64,000 nt of DNA from Aquificota bacterium (GTDB taxonomy: Bacteria > Aquificota > Aquificia > Aquificales > Aquificaceae). How positions within the stretch are numbered: position 1 is the first letter of the stretch; each line of letters opens with the position of its first letter. Both the position numbers and the translations under genes were made by a program. Location of the stretch: the NCBI GenBank assembly GCA_013153495.1, contig JAADEH010000012.1, forward strand, positions 434,001 through 498,000, written 5' to 3'. Below, in pieces: positions 7,237 through 14,873 of the stretch. Below the pieces are notes generated by a model that did no database searches, had not been told where the DNA came from, and saw only the letters and a program-made list of their open reading frames with translations.

Positions 7237-8952
7237 ATGAAGGTTCATAACCTATTGTATACGGAGAGGGGAGACATCACAAGGTTTGTTGACCGGCGGG
7301 GGATAGAAGACTCGGACAGGCTTCTTATACAGATATTTACGGGTATAAACAGGGTGGATTTTATAGAAAACCTCCTTCTGGAGCTGGGAGAAAACTTTAA
7401 GCACGCCGCTATTATAGGAACCACAACCGGTGGGGAGATATACAAAGGTAAAGTTTACGAGCACTCCACGGTCGTATCCTTCGCTACCTTCGAAAGAGCA
7501 CAGGTCAGAGCTGAAGGTGTCGAAACGGAAGATTCCTTCTTAGCAGGCAAGACCCTCGCCGAGAAGCTCGTAAGTGATAGAAGCAAGCTGATAATAGCTT
7601 TTGCGGACGGACTTTACTCAAACGGGGATGCCTTCGTTGAAGCATTCAATATTCACGCTGCTGATGTTCCCCTTGCGGGTGGACTTGCAGGAGACAACTT
7701 TACCTTTACAAACACCTATGTCTTTACAAAGAACAAAGTTATCAATAAGGGTGGTGTAGCCGCAGTTATTGACACGGATGAACTTTACTTAACGAGTCAT
7801 TACAACCTTGCCTGGATACCCATAGGTAAGGAGATGGAAGTTACAAAATCCCGAGGCAATCGAATATACGAGATAGAAGGCAAACCCGCAGTAGAAATCT
7901 ATAAGGAGTATTTAGGAAGCACGGCGGAAGAGTTACTTCCTTACATAGCGATAGAGTTTCCTCTCGTTTTTGAAAGGGACGGGATACTCTTTGCAAGAGC
8001 CTGCTTGGGTCAGGATAAGGACGGTTCTATGGTTTACGAAGGTGCAATATACGAGGGGGAAAAGGTCAGGTTCAGCATCTGGGACACCGGCGTGATGCTT
8101 GACTCCGCAGCTCAAAACTTAAAGAAGTTTAGAAACGCTCCCTCCGAAGGGATATTCGTTTATACCTGCTTAGCAAGAAAGTATCTAATGGGTAACGAAG
8201 CTGAGGTGGAAACAAAATACCTGCAGGGTGTAGCTCCCACGTGCGGTTTTCTCACATACGGGGAGTTCTTCAACACCAAAGGTAAAAACAGGTTCATGAA
8301 TTATACCTTTACCGCAATCTCAATTTCTGAAAGTCCGAAGGTAAGCTCAAAGATTGAGGACGAATTGAAGGAAGAACCCGACAAAGAGCTTATGCGCTTC
8401 AGAGCACTCGTATCTTTAGTGAACTCTATAACCAAGGAGCTTAAGGAAGCTAACAAGAAATTAGAAAGACTTGCGGAAAGGGACCCACTCACGGGGTTAT
8501 ATAACAGGAGAAAAATGAAGGAGATTTTAGAAAGTGAGCTTAGAAAGTCGGAAAGATACGGAACGGTTTTCTGCGTTCTTATGATAGATGTGGATAATTT
8601 CAAACAGATTAATGATACCTACGGTCATGATGAAGGAGACAGGGTTCTGGTTAGCATATCGAGGTGTTTAGAGGAAATCTTACGGGATACAGATGTAGTT
8701 TCCAGGTGGGGCGGTGAAGAATTCCTCGTCCTAATGCCGGAGACCAATAAAGAAGGAGGAATCACCGTTGCGGAGAAGATAAGAAACCACATACAGAGTG
8801 AGGTATGTTGCGAGATTGGTAAAAATGTAAGCGTCAGCATCGGTGTAACCGCATACAGAGAAGGAGATAGTATGGATGACATTCTCAGGAGAGCAGACCA
8901 AGCTATGTATGAAGCAAAGCGTAAGGGTAAGAACACCGTCGTAGCCTATTAA
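7237..8952 (+). CDS. FIST-domain sensor with GGDEF diguanylate cyclase output
   Basis: This is a 571-residue cytoplasmic signalling protein. A FIST N-terminal domain (about residues 30-230) and a FIST C-terminal domain (about 240-375) bind small ligands, proposed to be amino acids in this family. A short coiled coil (about 385-425, KELKEANKKLERLAERD) joins them to a GGDEF domain that begins with DPLTGLYNRR. The active site reads GGEEF at 492-496, and an inhibitory-site motif RDTD sits at 483-486. It is therefore predicted to make cyclic-di-GMP from two GTP with product inhibition. No membrane segment is present. Its last 4 bases overlap the convergent hpt gene. A plausible target in this window is PelD. 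Confidence 0.92.
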   Translation: MKVHNLLYTERGDITRFVDRRGIEDSDRLLIQIFTGINRVDFIENLLLELGENFKHAAIIGTTTGGEIYKGKVYEHSTVVSFATFERAQVRAEGVETEDSFLAGKTLAEKLVSDRSKLIIAFADGLYSNGDAFVEAFNIHAADVPLAGGLAGDNFTFTNTYVFTKNKVINKGGVAAVIDTDELYLTSHYNLAWIPIGKEMEVTKSRGNRIYEIEGKPAVEIYKEYLGSTAEELLPYIAIEFPLVFERDGILFARACLGQDKDGSMVYEGAIYEGEKVRFSIWDTGVMLDSAAQNLKKFRNAPSEGIFVYTCLARKYLMGNEAEVETKYLQGVAPTCGFLTYGEFFNTKGKNRFMNYTFTAISISESPKVSSKIEDELKEEPDKELMRFRALVSLVNSITKELKEANKKLERLAERDPLTGLYNRRKMKEILESELRKSERYGTVFCVLMIDVDNFKQINDTYGHDEGDRVLVSISRCLEEILRDTDVVSRWGGEEFLVLMPETNKEGGITVAEKIRNHIQSEVCCEIGKNVSVSIGVTAYREGDSMDDILRRADQAMYEAKRKGKNTVVAY

Positions 8953-9485
8953 TCTCCAACCGCATACACACCCGGCAGGTTCCTGCCAAGCTCCCCCCAA
9001 TCAAGCCCGTATCCGACCAAAAACTTGTTGGGCACTTCAAAGCCCACATAGTCCGCTTCAAACTCAACCTCACGCCTACCTTTTTTGTCCAAGAAGACGC
9101 AGGTCTTCAGACGAGCGGGATTTTTCAGCTTAAGAAACTCGTATATCTCTTTAAGGGTCAGCCCCGTGTCGAGTATGTCGTCAACTAAGAGAACATCTTT
9201 CCCCTCTATGTCCGTATCGAGGTCCTTTACGACCTTTATGTTCCCCGAACTTTCCATACTCTGTCCATAGCTGGATACCCAAAGGAAATCGACTTTAAGA
9301 GGCAGGTTTATAGTTCTGACAAGGTCGGCAACAAAGACAAAAGCACCTTTAAGAAGACCCACCACGATAAACTCCTCGGAGTCTTTAAAGTCCTCCTGGA
9401 TTTTCTCTCCGAGTTCCCTTACCCTACGCTCTATGTCGTCCTGCTTTATGAGGAGCGTTAATTTCTTTCCCCTTATCTCCTTCAT
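8949..9485 (-). CDS. hpt: hypoxanthine phosphoribosyltransferase
   Basis: This 178-residue purine-salvage enzyme joins hypoxanthine or guanine to PRPP to give IMP or GMP. The PRPP-binding signature VLLVDDILDTGLTL is at about residues 100-113. The GLLKGAFVFVADLVR loop is in the N-terminal half, and the C-terminal YVGFEVPNKFLVGYGLDW is the base-binding region typical of bacterial Hpt. Length is normal. The start ATG follows a TAAAAT box by 8 bases with no ribosome binding site. It is divergent from dapA, with 31 bases between the start codons. Confidence 0.95.
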   Translation of the reverse strand: MKEIRGKKLTLLIKQDDIERRVRELGEKIQEDFKDSEEFIVVGLLKGAFVFVADLVRTINLPLKVDFLWVSSYGQSMESSGNIKVVKDLDTDIEGKDVLLVDDILDTGLTLKEIYEFLKLKNPARLKTCVFLDKKGRREVEFEADYVGFEVPNKFLVGYGLDWGELGRNLPGVYAVGD

Positions 9486-9493
9486 GGCTGTCT

Positions 9494-9499
9494 ATTTTA
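9494..9499 (-). promoter_or_regulatory. -10-like box of hpt, leaderless type
   Basis: On the minus strand TAAAAT ends 8 bases before the hpt ATG, with no Shine-Dalgarno sequence. It sits back to back with the dapA box at 9504-9509 in a 31-base divergent spacer. Confidence 0.45.
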
Positions 9500-9503
9500 T
9501 CGT

Positions 9504-9509
9504 TAAAAT
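9504..9509 (+). promoter_or_regulatory. -10-like box of dapA, leaderless type
   Basis: TAAAAT ends 7 bases before the dapA ATG at 9517. No Shine-Dalgarno sequence is present and no -35 match is seen at 16-18 bases. Confidence 0.45.
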
Positions 9510-9516
9510 TATTTCC

Positions 9517-10401
9517 ATGTTTGAAGGCTCGATAGTTGCCCTGATAACGCCCTTCAAAGAGGGAGAGGTAGATTTTGAGGCTCTCGGCAAACTTATAGAT
9601 TTCCACGTTGACAACGGAACCGACGCAATCTTAGTTTGCGGAACCACGGGAGAGTCCCCAACCCTCACCTTTGAAGAGCACGACAAGGTGGTGGAGTTTG
9701 CGGTAAAGCACGCAAACGGTAGGATAAAGGTCATAGCGGGAACGGGAGCAAACGCAACCCACGAAGCGGTTCATCTCACAGCCCATGCCAAAGAGGTAGG
9801 TGCGGACGCAGCGCTTCTGGTGGTCCCCTACTACAACAAGCCCACCCAGGAGGGTCTATACAGACACTTTGCCACCGTTGCGGAGGAGGTGGACATACCC
9901 ATAATCCTATACAACATACCCTCAAGGACGGGTGTTGAGATAGCGGTGGATACGGTCTATAGGCTCGTTTCGGAATACCCCCACATCGTAGGCTCAAAGG
10001 AGTCCACCCCGAACATGGACAGGATTTCGGAACTTCACAAGAGACTCGGGGACAACTTCTCCATACTCTCGGGGGACGACAGCCTCACCTTACCCATGAT
10101 GGCTTTGGGAGCTAAGGGGGTCGTTTCGGTTGCCAACAACATAGTCCCCAGAGAGATAAAAGCCCTTACGGAGTTCGCCAAGCAAGGAAAGTTCGACAAA
10201 GCGAGGGAGCTTCATTACCACCTGCACGACCTCTTCAAGGTTCTGTTCATAGAGACCAACCCCATACCTGTAAAGACCGCCTGCTGGATGCTCGGAATGT
10301 GTGAGAAGGAGTTCAGGCTTCCCATGTGCGAACTCAAACCCGAGAACGAACAAAAGCTCAGGGAAGTCCTGAGAAAATACAACCTGCCGATAGTGAACTA
10401 A
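9517..10401 (+). CDS. dapA: 4-hydroxy-tetrahydrodipicolinate synthase
   Basis: This 294-residue TIM-barrel enzyme of lysine and diaminopimelate synthesis condenses pyruvate with aspartate semialdehyde. Visible features are GTTGESPTL with the catalytic Thr pair (about 43-51), the catalytic Tyr in ILYNIPSRTG, and the Schiff-base Lys in IVGSKESTPNM. The reading frame is open further upstream, but the family starts at MFEGSIVALITPF. An upstream start would overlap the hpt start, so ATG at 9517 is taken. The usual lysine-pathway neighbours are absent; it is followed by a kinase gene after 13 bases. Confidence 0.95.
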   Translation: MFEGSIVALITPFKEGEVDFEALGKLIDFHVDNGTDAILVCGTTGESPTLTFEEHDKVVEFAVKHANGRIKVIAGTGANATHEAVHLTAHAKEVGADAALLVVPYYNKPTQEGLYRHFATVAEEVDIPIILYNIPSRTGVEIAVDTVYRLVSEYPHIVGSKESTPNMDRISELHKRLGDNFSILSGDDSLTLPMMALGAKGVVSVANNIVPREIKALTEFAKQGKFDKARELHYHLHDLFKVLFIETNPIPVKTACWMLGMCEKEFRLPMCELKPENEQKLREVLRKYNLPIVN

Positions 10402-10404
10402 ATT
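10399..10404 (+). promoter_or_regulatory. possible -10 box before the protein kinase gene
   Basis: TAAATT overlaps the dapA stop and ends 10 bases before the kinase ATG. A TATTAA at 10404-10409 is an alternative. No Shine-Dalgarno sequence is present. Co-transcription with dapA is also possible. Confidence 0.25.
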
Positions 10405-10414
10405 ATTAAACTCC

Positions 10415-11242
10415 ATGGAGCCGACGACGCCCACCTTCAAGAAGGGAGACACCATATTAGGTTATTACGAAGTGCTCGACATAATAGGCAGGGGGGACTT
10501 CGGAGTAGTTTATAAAGTCAAAGGCATAAAGGGAAGGTATAGGGGGAAGATACTCGCTCTGAAGGTGGCTTCCAACCCCTATGCGGTGGAGCATCTCTGG
10601 AAAGAAGCCCAGACACTCATACTCCTGAACCACCCCAACATAATATCTCTCCAGAGCTACCTATACAAAAAGGACAAGGGAGAGCTATACGTCCTCTACG
10701 AGCTTATGGACGTGGGAGACCTCAAGGAGTATGTCCTCTCCAAAGGAGGACTGTCCGAGAAGGAAGCCCTAAAGGTTCTTTGGAACGTAACCAACGGTCT
10801 CGCCTTTTTGCACAGCAGAGGCTACATCCACAGCGACATAAAACCCGAAAACGTTTTCGGAAAGAAGGTTCTAAAGAGCATAGTCTGGAAACTCGGAGAC
10901 TTCGGACTTCTCAAAATAAGGGGGTCCGTTTCGGTTTTAGACGTTAAGGGAACCCTCGGATACATAGCCCCCGAGGTGTTCAGGGGAGAGATACACAGAA
11001 GTAGCGACATATTCTCCTTGGGGTGCCTCTTCTACTTTACCCTCTTCCAGCAGGACCCCTTCCACTCGGAGGACAGAAAAGAAAAGCTCAAGAGAAATAA
11101 AGAAGGTTTATACACACCCCCTTCGGGGGTCTCTTCAAAGGTAAAAAAACTTATAGAGAAGATGCTTGAGAAGGACTACACCAAGCGTTTCAGGACGGCT
11201 CAGGAGCTTAAGGAATACCTCACTTCGGAGGGACTTGTGTGA
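10415..11242 (+). CDS. Hanks-type serine/threonine protein kinase (cytosolic)
   Basis: This 275-residue protein is essentially only a kinase domain, with no transmembrane segment, PASTA or other sensor. Seen motifs are the glycine loop IGRGDFGVVYKV (24-35), the ATP lysine in ALKVAS (K50), the helix C glutamate E64, the catalytic loop HSDIKPENVF with D141, the metal-binding DFG (D162), IAPEVF, and SDIFSLGCL. The residue before the catalytic Asp is Ser instead of Arg, so it is a non-RD kinase that should not need activation-loop phosphorylation. The stop overlaps the GTG of the adjacent PP2C phosphatase, the usual antagonistic partner. Substrates unknown. Confidence 0.93.
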   Translation: MEPTTPTFKKGDTILGYYEVLDIIGRGDFGVVYKVKGIKGRYRGKILALKVASNPYAVEHLWKEAQTLILLNHPNIISLQSYLYKKDKGELYVLYELMDVGDLKEYVLSKGGLSEKEALKVLWNVTNGLAFLHSRGYIHSDIKPENVFGKKVLKSIVWKLGDFGLLKIRGSVSVLDVKGTLGYIAPEVFRGEIHRSSDIFSLGCLFYFTLFQQDPFHSEDRKEKLKRNKEGLYTPPSGVSSKVKKLIEKMLEKDYTKRFRTAQELKEYLTSEGLV

Positions 11243-11871
11243 AGTGTGCGACGGGAGAGTTCTACCACGACAGGGAAACCTTTGCGGACAGGCTCTACTG
11301 CTCGGAGGATACCTTTGCGGTTGCGGACGGAATGGGTATAGGGGTGGGGGGTAAGGTCGCCGCTCAGAAAGCCATAGAGCTGGTGGACAAATACAGACCC
11401 TTCACCTCCTTGGAGGATTTGGAAACCTTCTTCAAGAGAGCCAACCGCAAGATAATGGAGGAAATAGACCGCCTCGGGGACAGACACATGGCAGGAACGA
11501 CCCTGAGCGTCCTCTCCTTCTTGGACGGCAGGTTTATGGTGGGACACGTAGGAGACTCCCGCATATACCTTTTGAGGGACGGAAAGTTTAAGCTCCTTAC
11601 CGAGGACCAGATTTCCTACAAAGGAGGGAAAAAATACGTTCAGGCTCTCGGGATAGAGTGGAACCCACAGGTGGTGCTAAGAGAAGGGGAAACTCTAAAG
11701 GGAGACCTCTTTCTGGTTATATCGGACGGGGTGGTGGAGGTCTTCTCAGACAAGGAGCTTGCGGAACTTATAGACGAGGACATAGAAAGGAGCGCCAACA
11801 GGATTTTGGAAAGATACCGCAGTGCAAACCCGAAGGAAGACCTGTCCTTCGCTATAGTTAGGATAGACTGA
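11239..11871 (+). CDS. PP2C-family protein serine/threonine phosphatase
   Basis: This is a 210-residue PPM/PP2C-type metal-dependent phosphatase, expected to reverse the kinase encoded just upstream (4-base overlap, GTG start). Motifs seen are FAVADGMG (metal Asp), AGTTLSVLSF, VGHVGDSRIYLLRDG, the metal Asp in VISDGVVEVF, and a C-terminal EDLSFAIV. It is shorter than the common ~240 residues and departs from consensus. DGMGG is DGMGI, the N-terminal N-x-D metal ligand is not evident, and the final D-N pair is D-L. It may therefore bind fewer metals or be weak. It is followed by ccdA after a 19-base gap. Confidence 0.88.
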   Translation: MKCATGEFYHDRETFADRLYCSEDTFAVADGMGIGVGGKVAAQKAIELVDKYRPFTSLEDLETFFKRANRKIMEEIDRLGDRHMAGTTLSVLSFLDGRFMVGHVGDSRIYLLRDGKFKLLTEDQISYKGGKKYVQALGIEWNPQVVLREGETLKGDLFLVISDGVVEVFSDKELAELIDEDIERSANRILERYRSANPKEDLSFAIVRID

Positions 11872-11876
11872 AGGCT

Positions 11877-11882
11877 TATAAT
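11877..11882 (+). promoter_or_regulatory. -10-like box of ccdA, leaderless type
   Basis: TATAAT ends 8 bases before the ccdA ATG at 11891, with no Shine-Dalgarno sequence. It follows the phosphatase stop directly. Confidence 0.45.
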
Positions 11883-11890
11883 TAAAAGCG

Positions 11891-12733
11891 ATGTTCGAGG
11901 TAACCTTCTTAGGAGCTTTTGTAGCGGGTTTGCTCGCCTTTCTGTCTCCTTGCGTTCTTCCCATAATACCCGCATACCTCTCCTACATATCGGGTGTAGG
12001 CATAGAGGAAGTCCAGAGGGAGAAAAAGCTCTTCAACGCCAAGATATTCTTTGCCACCCTCTTCTTCGTTATAGGGTTCTCCATAGTTTTTACCCTGCTG
12101 GGTGCAGGAGCTTCCTTTATCGGTCAGTTTCTCAGAACCTACCAGACGGAAATAGCTAAGGTAGGTGGAGGTCTGGTAATATTCTTCGGACTTCACTTTG
12201 CGGGAGCCTTCCTGAGACCTAACTTCCTGAAGGAGCTTTTGGGTGTTCAGGCTTTCCTGACAGCTCTATACCTATTTAATGTCATAAGCAGGGATGTTTT
12301 CTTCAACCTCACAGGTGCCTTAGCGGTAGTCTTGGGACTGTATCTATTCGGTGTCCACGAATACCTATACCGCCAGCTCAAAACGGAAGCAAAAGCTAAG
12401 GCTTCATACATAGGAGCTTTCCTAATAGGGGTGGTTTTTGCCTTCGGGTGGACGCCCTGCATAGGTCCCATCTTGGGTTCCATACTGTTTTTGGCTTCCC
12501 AGCAGGAAACGGTCAGGGAAGGAGCGGTTATGCTTCTCCTCTTCTCCTTCGGTATGGGAATTCCCTTCCTCGTAGCGGGTCTTCTCTTTTCGGTGTTTTT
12601 GAACTTCGTCAAGAAATTCGGTAGGTTCTTCGGGGTGGTGGAGTTCATCGGAGGACTTCTTCTGATATCCCTCGGTGTGATGCTGGTTCTGGACAAACTC
12701 AGCTGGTTCGCCTCACTCGGAGTAGGTATATGA
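11891..12733 (+). CDS. ccdA: CcdA/DsbD-type transmembrane thiol-disulfide transporter
   Basis: This integral membrane protein of 280 residues carries reducing equivalents across the inner membrane, usually for cytochrome c maturation or periplasmic disulfide reduction. Two internally related halves carry the paired redox cysteines. The first is LSPCVLPIIPAYLSYISG (about residues 19-36) and the second is GWTPCIGPILGSIL in the middle. Six or more hydrophobic helices are visible. The length exceeds minimal CcdA (~220) because of an extra loop and helix around residues 110-160. The stop overlaps the hisH ATG. A thioredoxin-like partner is not adjacent. Confidence 0.9.
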   Translation: MFEVTFLGAFVAGLLAFLSPCVLPIIPAYLSYISGVGIEEVQREKKLFNAKIFFATLFFVIGFSIVFTLLGAGASFIGQFLRTYQTEIAKVGGGLVIFFGLHFAGAFLRPNFLKELLGVQAFLTALYLFNVISRDVFFNLTGALAVVLGLYLFGVHEYLYRQLKTEAKAKASYIGAFLIGVVFAFGWTPCIGPILGSILFLASQQETVREGAVMLLLFSFGMGIPFLVAGLLFSVFLNFVKKFGRFFGVVEFIGGLLLISLGVMLVLDKLSWFASLGVGI

Positions 12734-13350
12734 GGATTGCGGTAGTAGATTACGGAATGGGAAACCTTCGGAGCGTTGCAAAAGCCCTTGAAGCGGTGGG
12801 ATTTGAGGAAGTTAGGATAACTTCAGATGTGGATTACATAAAGAGTTCCGACGCACTCGTCTTTCCCGGTCAGGGAGCCTTTAAAAAGGCTATGGAAAAC
12901 TTAAAAGAACTAAGACTGATAAAACCGCTTCTTTCTCACATAGAGAGGGGGAAACCCTTTCTGGGAATATGCTTAGGACTTCAGCTTCTGTTTGAAAAGA
13001 GCTACGAGCACGGGGAGAGTAAGGGATTGGGTGTTTTGAAAGGAGAGGTGGTTCTGCTCCCTCCGAAGGTGAAAATCCCCCACATAGGTTGGAACCAGGT
13101 TTGGATAAGGCAGAGAGAGGGCATATTCTCGGGTATAGAAGAGGGGGACTTCTTTTACTTCGTCCACTCCTACCATGTGGTTCCGGAAGATGAAGGGGTT
13201 ATAGCTTCCACCACGGACTACGACATACACTTTGTGTCCGCCGTTCAGAAAGAAAACCTCTGGGCTGTCCAGTTCCACCCGGAGAAGAGCCAGAGCAAAG
13301 GACTCCGGCTCCTCAAAAACTTCAGGAAGTTCTGCGAAAGGCTCCTTTAA
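12730..13350 (+). CDS. hisH: imidazole glycerol phosphate synthase subunit HisH (glutaminase)
   Basis: This 206-residue class I glutamine amidotransferase supplies ammonia to HisF in histidine synthesis. The nucleophile elbow GICLGLQLLF contains the catalytic Cys (about residue 80). The catalytic His and Glu are in VQFHPEKSQ near the C-terminus. DYGMGNLRSVAKAL at the N-terminus is the HisH signature. The ATG overlaps the ccdA stop. It is an isolated his gene, fitting the scattered biosynthetic genes elsewhere in the window. The last 4 bases overlap the convergent outer-membrane protein gene. Confidence 0.96.
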   Translation: MRIAVVDYGMGNLRSVAKALEAVGFEEVRITSDVDYIKSSDALVFPGQGAFKKAMENLKELRLIKPLLSHIERGKPFLGICLGLQLLFEKSYEHGESKGLGVLKGEVVLLPPKVKIPHIGWNQVWIRQREGIFSGIEEGDFFYFVHSYHVVPEDEGVIASTTDYDIHFVSAVQKENLWAVQFHPEKSQSKGLRLLKNFRKFCERLL

Positions 13351-14111
13351 AAGGATATTCCTGCGTGTATGAAGGGTCCTTTGACCTTTAACTTAGCATT
13401 TACGTCCTTCAGGTCGTCCAGCTTTAGCTCCTCGTATCTGTATCCCAAGCCTATGAAAAGGGAAGTAAAAGCGGAAATCGATATGGGTTTTACCCTCACT
13501 TCTCCTACCATGTCGTAATACTTGTGTCCCGAGTAAGCTATTCCTCTCAGCTCACCTACGAGTTGGATAGAAGGTAGGTTTATTCCCAAGCCGAAGTAAG
13601 CCATTGGTATGGGAACGGTCATTGATTTAGATTCTGTTCTGTTGGTGTTTAACTCGGTTATCTTGCCTTTAAAGTCTATTACTCTAACGTTTATGCCAAT
13701 TTCAGGGTCTAAAAGTCCGTTGGTTGCAAAGGTAGCTAATATAAGGTTGTAATACAGACCTATGTCGTAGCGGTCATATTTGACGGTAGTTTTCACGTCT
13801 CCCGTAAAGGTCGTCCCACCGTAGGTGAAGGTTCTGTTTGTTCTACCTTCGAACTTTACGGGTATGTATTGGAGGTATAGGTTAGGGACGAGGGGTATTT
13901 CCAGTTTTGCTCTTGCAAAGACTCTGTTTTCTCTATCAAGTCCCAAGTCCTTTTCAACGTCGAGCTTCGTCCCCGTGTCAGCAGGATACTGAATGTAACC
14001 CGAAGGATTCTGGCTAATACCTCCTACGGAGACCTCACCGTGTAAACCGGGAATTCCAAAGGAAAGTGCGGTTGACCCTAAAAGTGCCAGACCAAAGAGC
14101 GACTTTTTCAT
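13347..14111 (-). CDS. TIGR04219-like outer membrane beta-barrel protein
   Basis: This 254-residue protein has a signal peptide (KKSLFGLALLGSTALSFG) followed by amphipathic beta-strands up to a C-terminal Phe (HAGISF), the usual end of an outer-membrane barrel. The layout (glycine-rich start 'GEVSVGGISQNPSGYIQYP', a conserved 'LDVEKDLGL' turn, repeated strand pairs such as LYLQYIPVKFEG) matches the family of small outer-membrane proteins known as TIGR04219. The function of that family is unknown. The start has a strong AAGGAGGTGAG ribosome binding site. It overlaps the convergent hisH by 4 bases. Confidence 0.78.
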   Translation of the reverse strand: MKKSLFGLALLGSTALSFGIPGLHGEVSVGGISQNPSGYIQYPADTGTKLDVEKDLGLDRENRVFARAKLEIPLVPNLYLQYIPVKFEGRTNRTFTYGGTTFTGDVKTTVKYDRYDIGLYYNLILATFATNGLLDPEIGINVRVIDFKGKITELNTNRTESKSMTVPIPMAYFGLGINLPSIQLVGELRGIAYSGHKYYDMVGEVRVKPISISAFTSLFIGLGYRYEELKLDDLKDVNAKLKVKGPFIHAGISF

Positions 14112-14222
14112 ATCTCACCTCCTTTTATAACTTAACGGAAATTCTATCAGAAACTTTATACAGGCAATTTTAAAGGAGAAAAGGAAACAAAAGGAGCAGG
14201 AGGAGGTGGACTTTGAGGATGA

Positions 14223-14813
14223 TTAATAACCCCCTTTAAATTCCTTTTCTATTTCTCTGTCGAGTTCTTCGTAGGCTTTTTTAGCCTGGTAAAGCTGCCA
14301 GAGTGCCTGCTCGTTTTTGAGGCTGGTTTCCACCTGGGACTTAATGAACCTCTTTACCATGTCAGGGTCAACGCCTACTAAGACGAAAAGCTCGTTGCAG
14401 GGAGATTTCCAGAGGGTGAGCTGTCTCGACCCTCTTATGGTTTGATAGGCTACCTGTTTTGACACCTGGACCGATACACGGTCCACGGTTTCGTTATCGC
14501 CTATCCCGGTAACCTGCATGAAGTTTTTGACCATGTTCTTGACTCTTATTTCTATCATACGTGCGAGTTCGTCTCGAGCGTTGGAGAGGGCTTCTGTGCG
14601 TGCAAACTGGAGTCCTGCCTTACCTATTCTTGCGGAACCGACTGCGGATACTTTAACTCCGGAGGCTTGCGGGTTCAGAACCCACTTGGGTGCACCTTTC
14701 AGACAGGGGTCTCCCTCAAAGCCGGTCTTTACCTCCTTTTTACCTCCGCAGGAGGTCATTAAAAAACCTAAACTCATAAGTCCGGCTAAGGAAAAGGCGA
14801 CAGCTTTTCTCAT
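14223..14813 (-). CDS. LPP20-family lipoprotein
   Basis: This is a 196-residue lipoprotein. The signal peptide ends in the lipobox LMTSC (Cys about residue 22), so the mature protein is lipidated. The mature part (PKWVLNPQ, then a helix-strand domain with 'VSAVGSARIGKAGLQFART') resembles the LPP20 domain found in Helicobacter and other deep-branching Gram-negatives. There it is an outer-membrane lipoprotein of unclear function. A second cysteine pair (DPCLK, SPCNELFVLVGVD) might form a disulfide. The start is preceded by AAGGAGGGTGG. It is alone between the beta-barrel gene and dnaE, both on the same strand. Confidence 0.78.
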   Translation of the reverse strand: MRKAVAFSLAGLMSLGFLMTSCGGKKEVKTGFEGDPCLKGAPKWVLNPQASGVKVSAVGSARIGKAGLQFARTEALSNARDELARMIEIRVKNMVKNFMQVTGIGDNETVDRVSVQVSKQVAYQTIRGSRQLTLWKSPCNELFVLVGVDPDMVKRFIKSQVETSLKNEQALWQLYQAKKAYEELDREIEKEFKGGY

Positions 14814-14837
14814 AATTCCACCCTCCTTGTGGGTCTT

Positions 14838-14843
14838 ATTATA
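14838..14843 (-). promoter_or_regulatory. -10 box of the LPP20-like lipoprotein gene
   Basis: On the minus strand a perfect TATAAT lies 24 bases before the ATG, with a Shine-Dalgarno sequence (AAGGAGGG) between. This gives a short normal leader, unlike the leaderless-type genes. The -35 is poor. Confidence 0.45.
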
Positions 14844-14873
14844 GTTTGCAAAAGATAGGTTGCGGGTGAAATT

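Noticed and set aside
9433-9516. Upstream extension of dapA by 28 codons
   Set aside because: It would overlap the divergent hpt start, contains no conserved residues, and passes through both -10 boxes. DapA proteins begin at the MFEGS-type start at 9517.
11118-11129. CCCCTTCGGGG hairpin
   Set aside because: It lies in the middle of the kinase coding sequence, has no U-tract, and is explained by codons for Pro-Ser-Gly.
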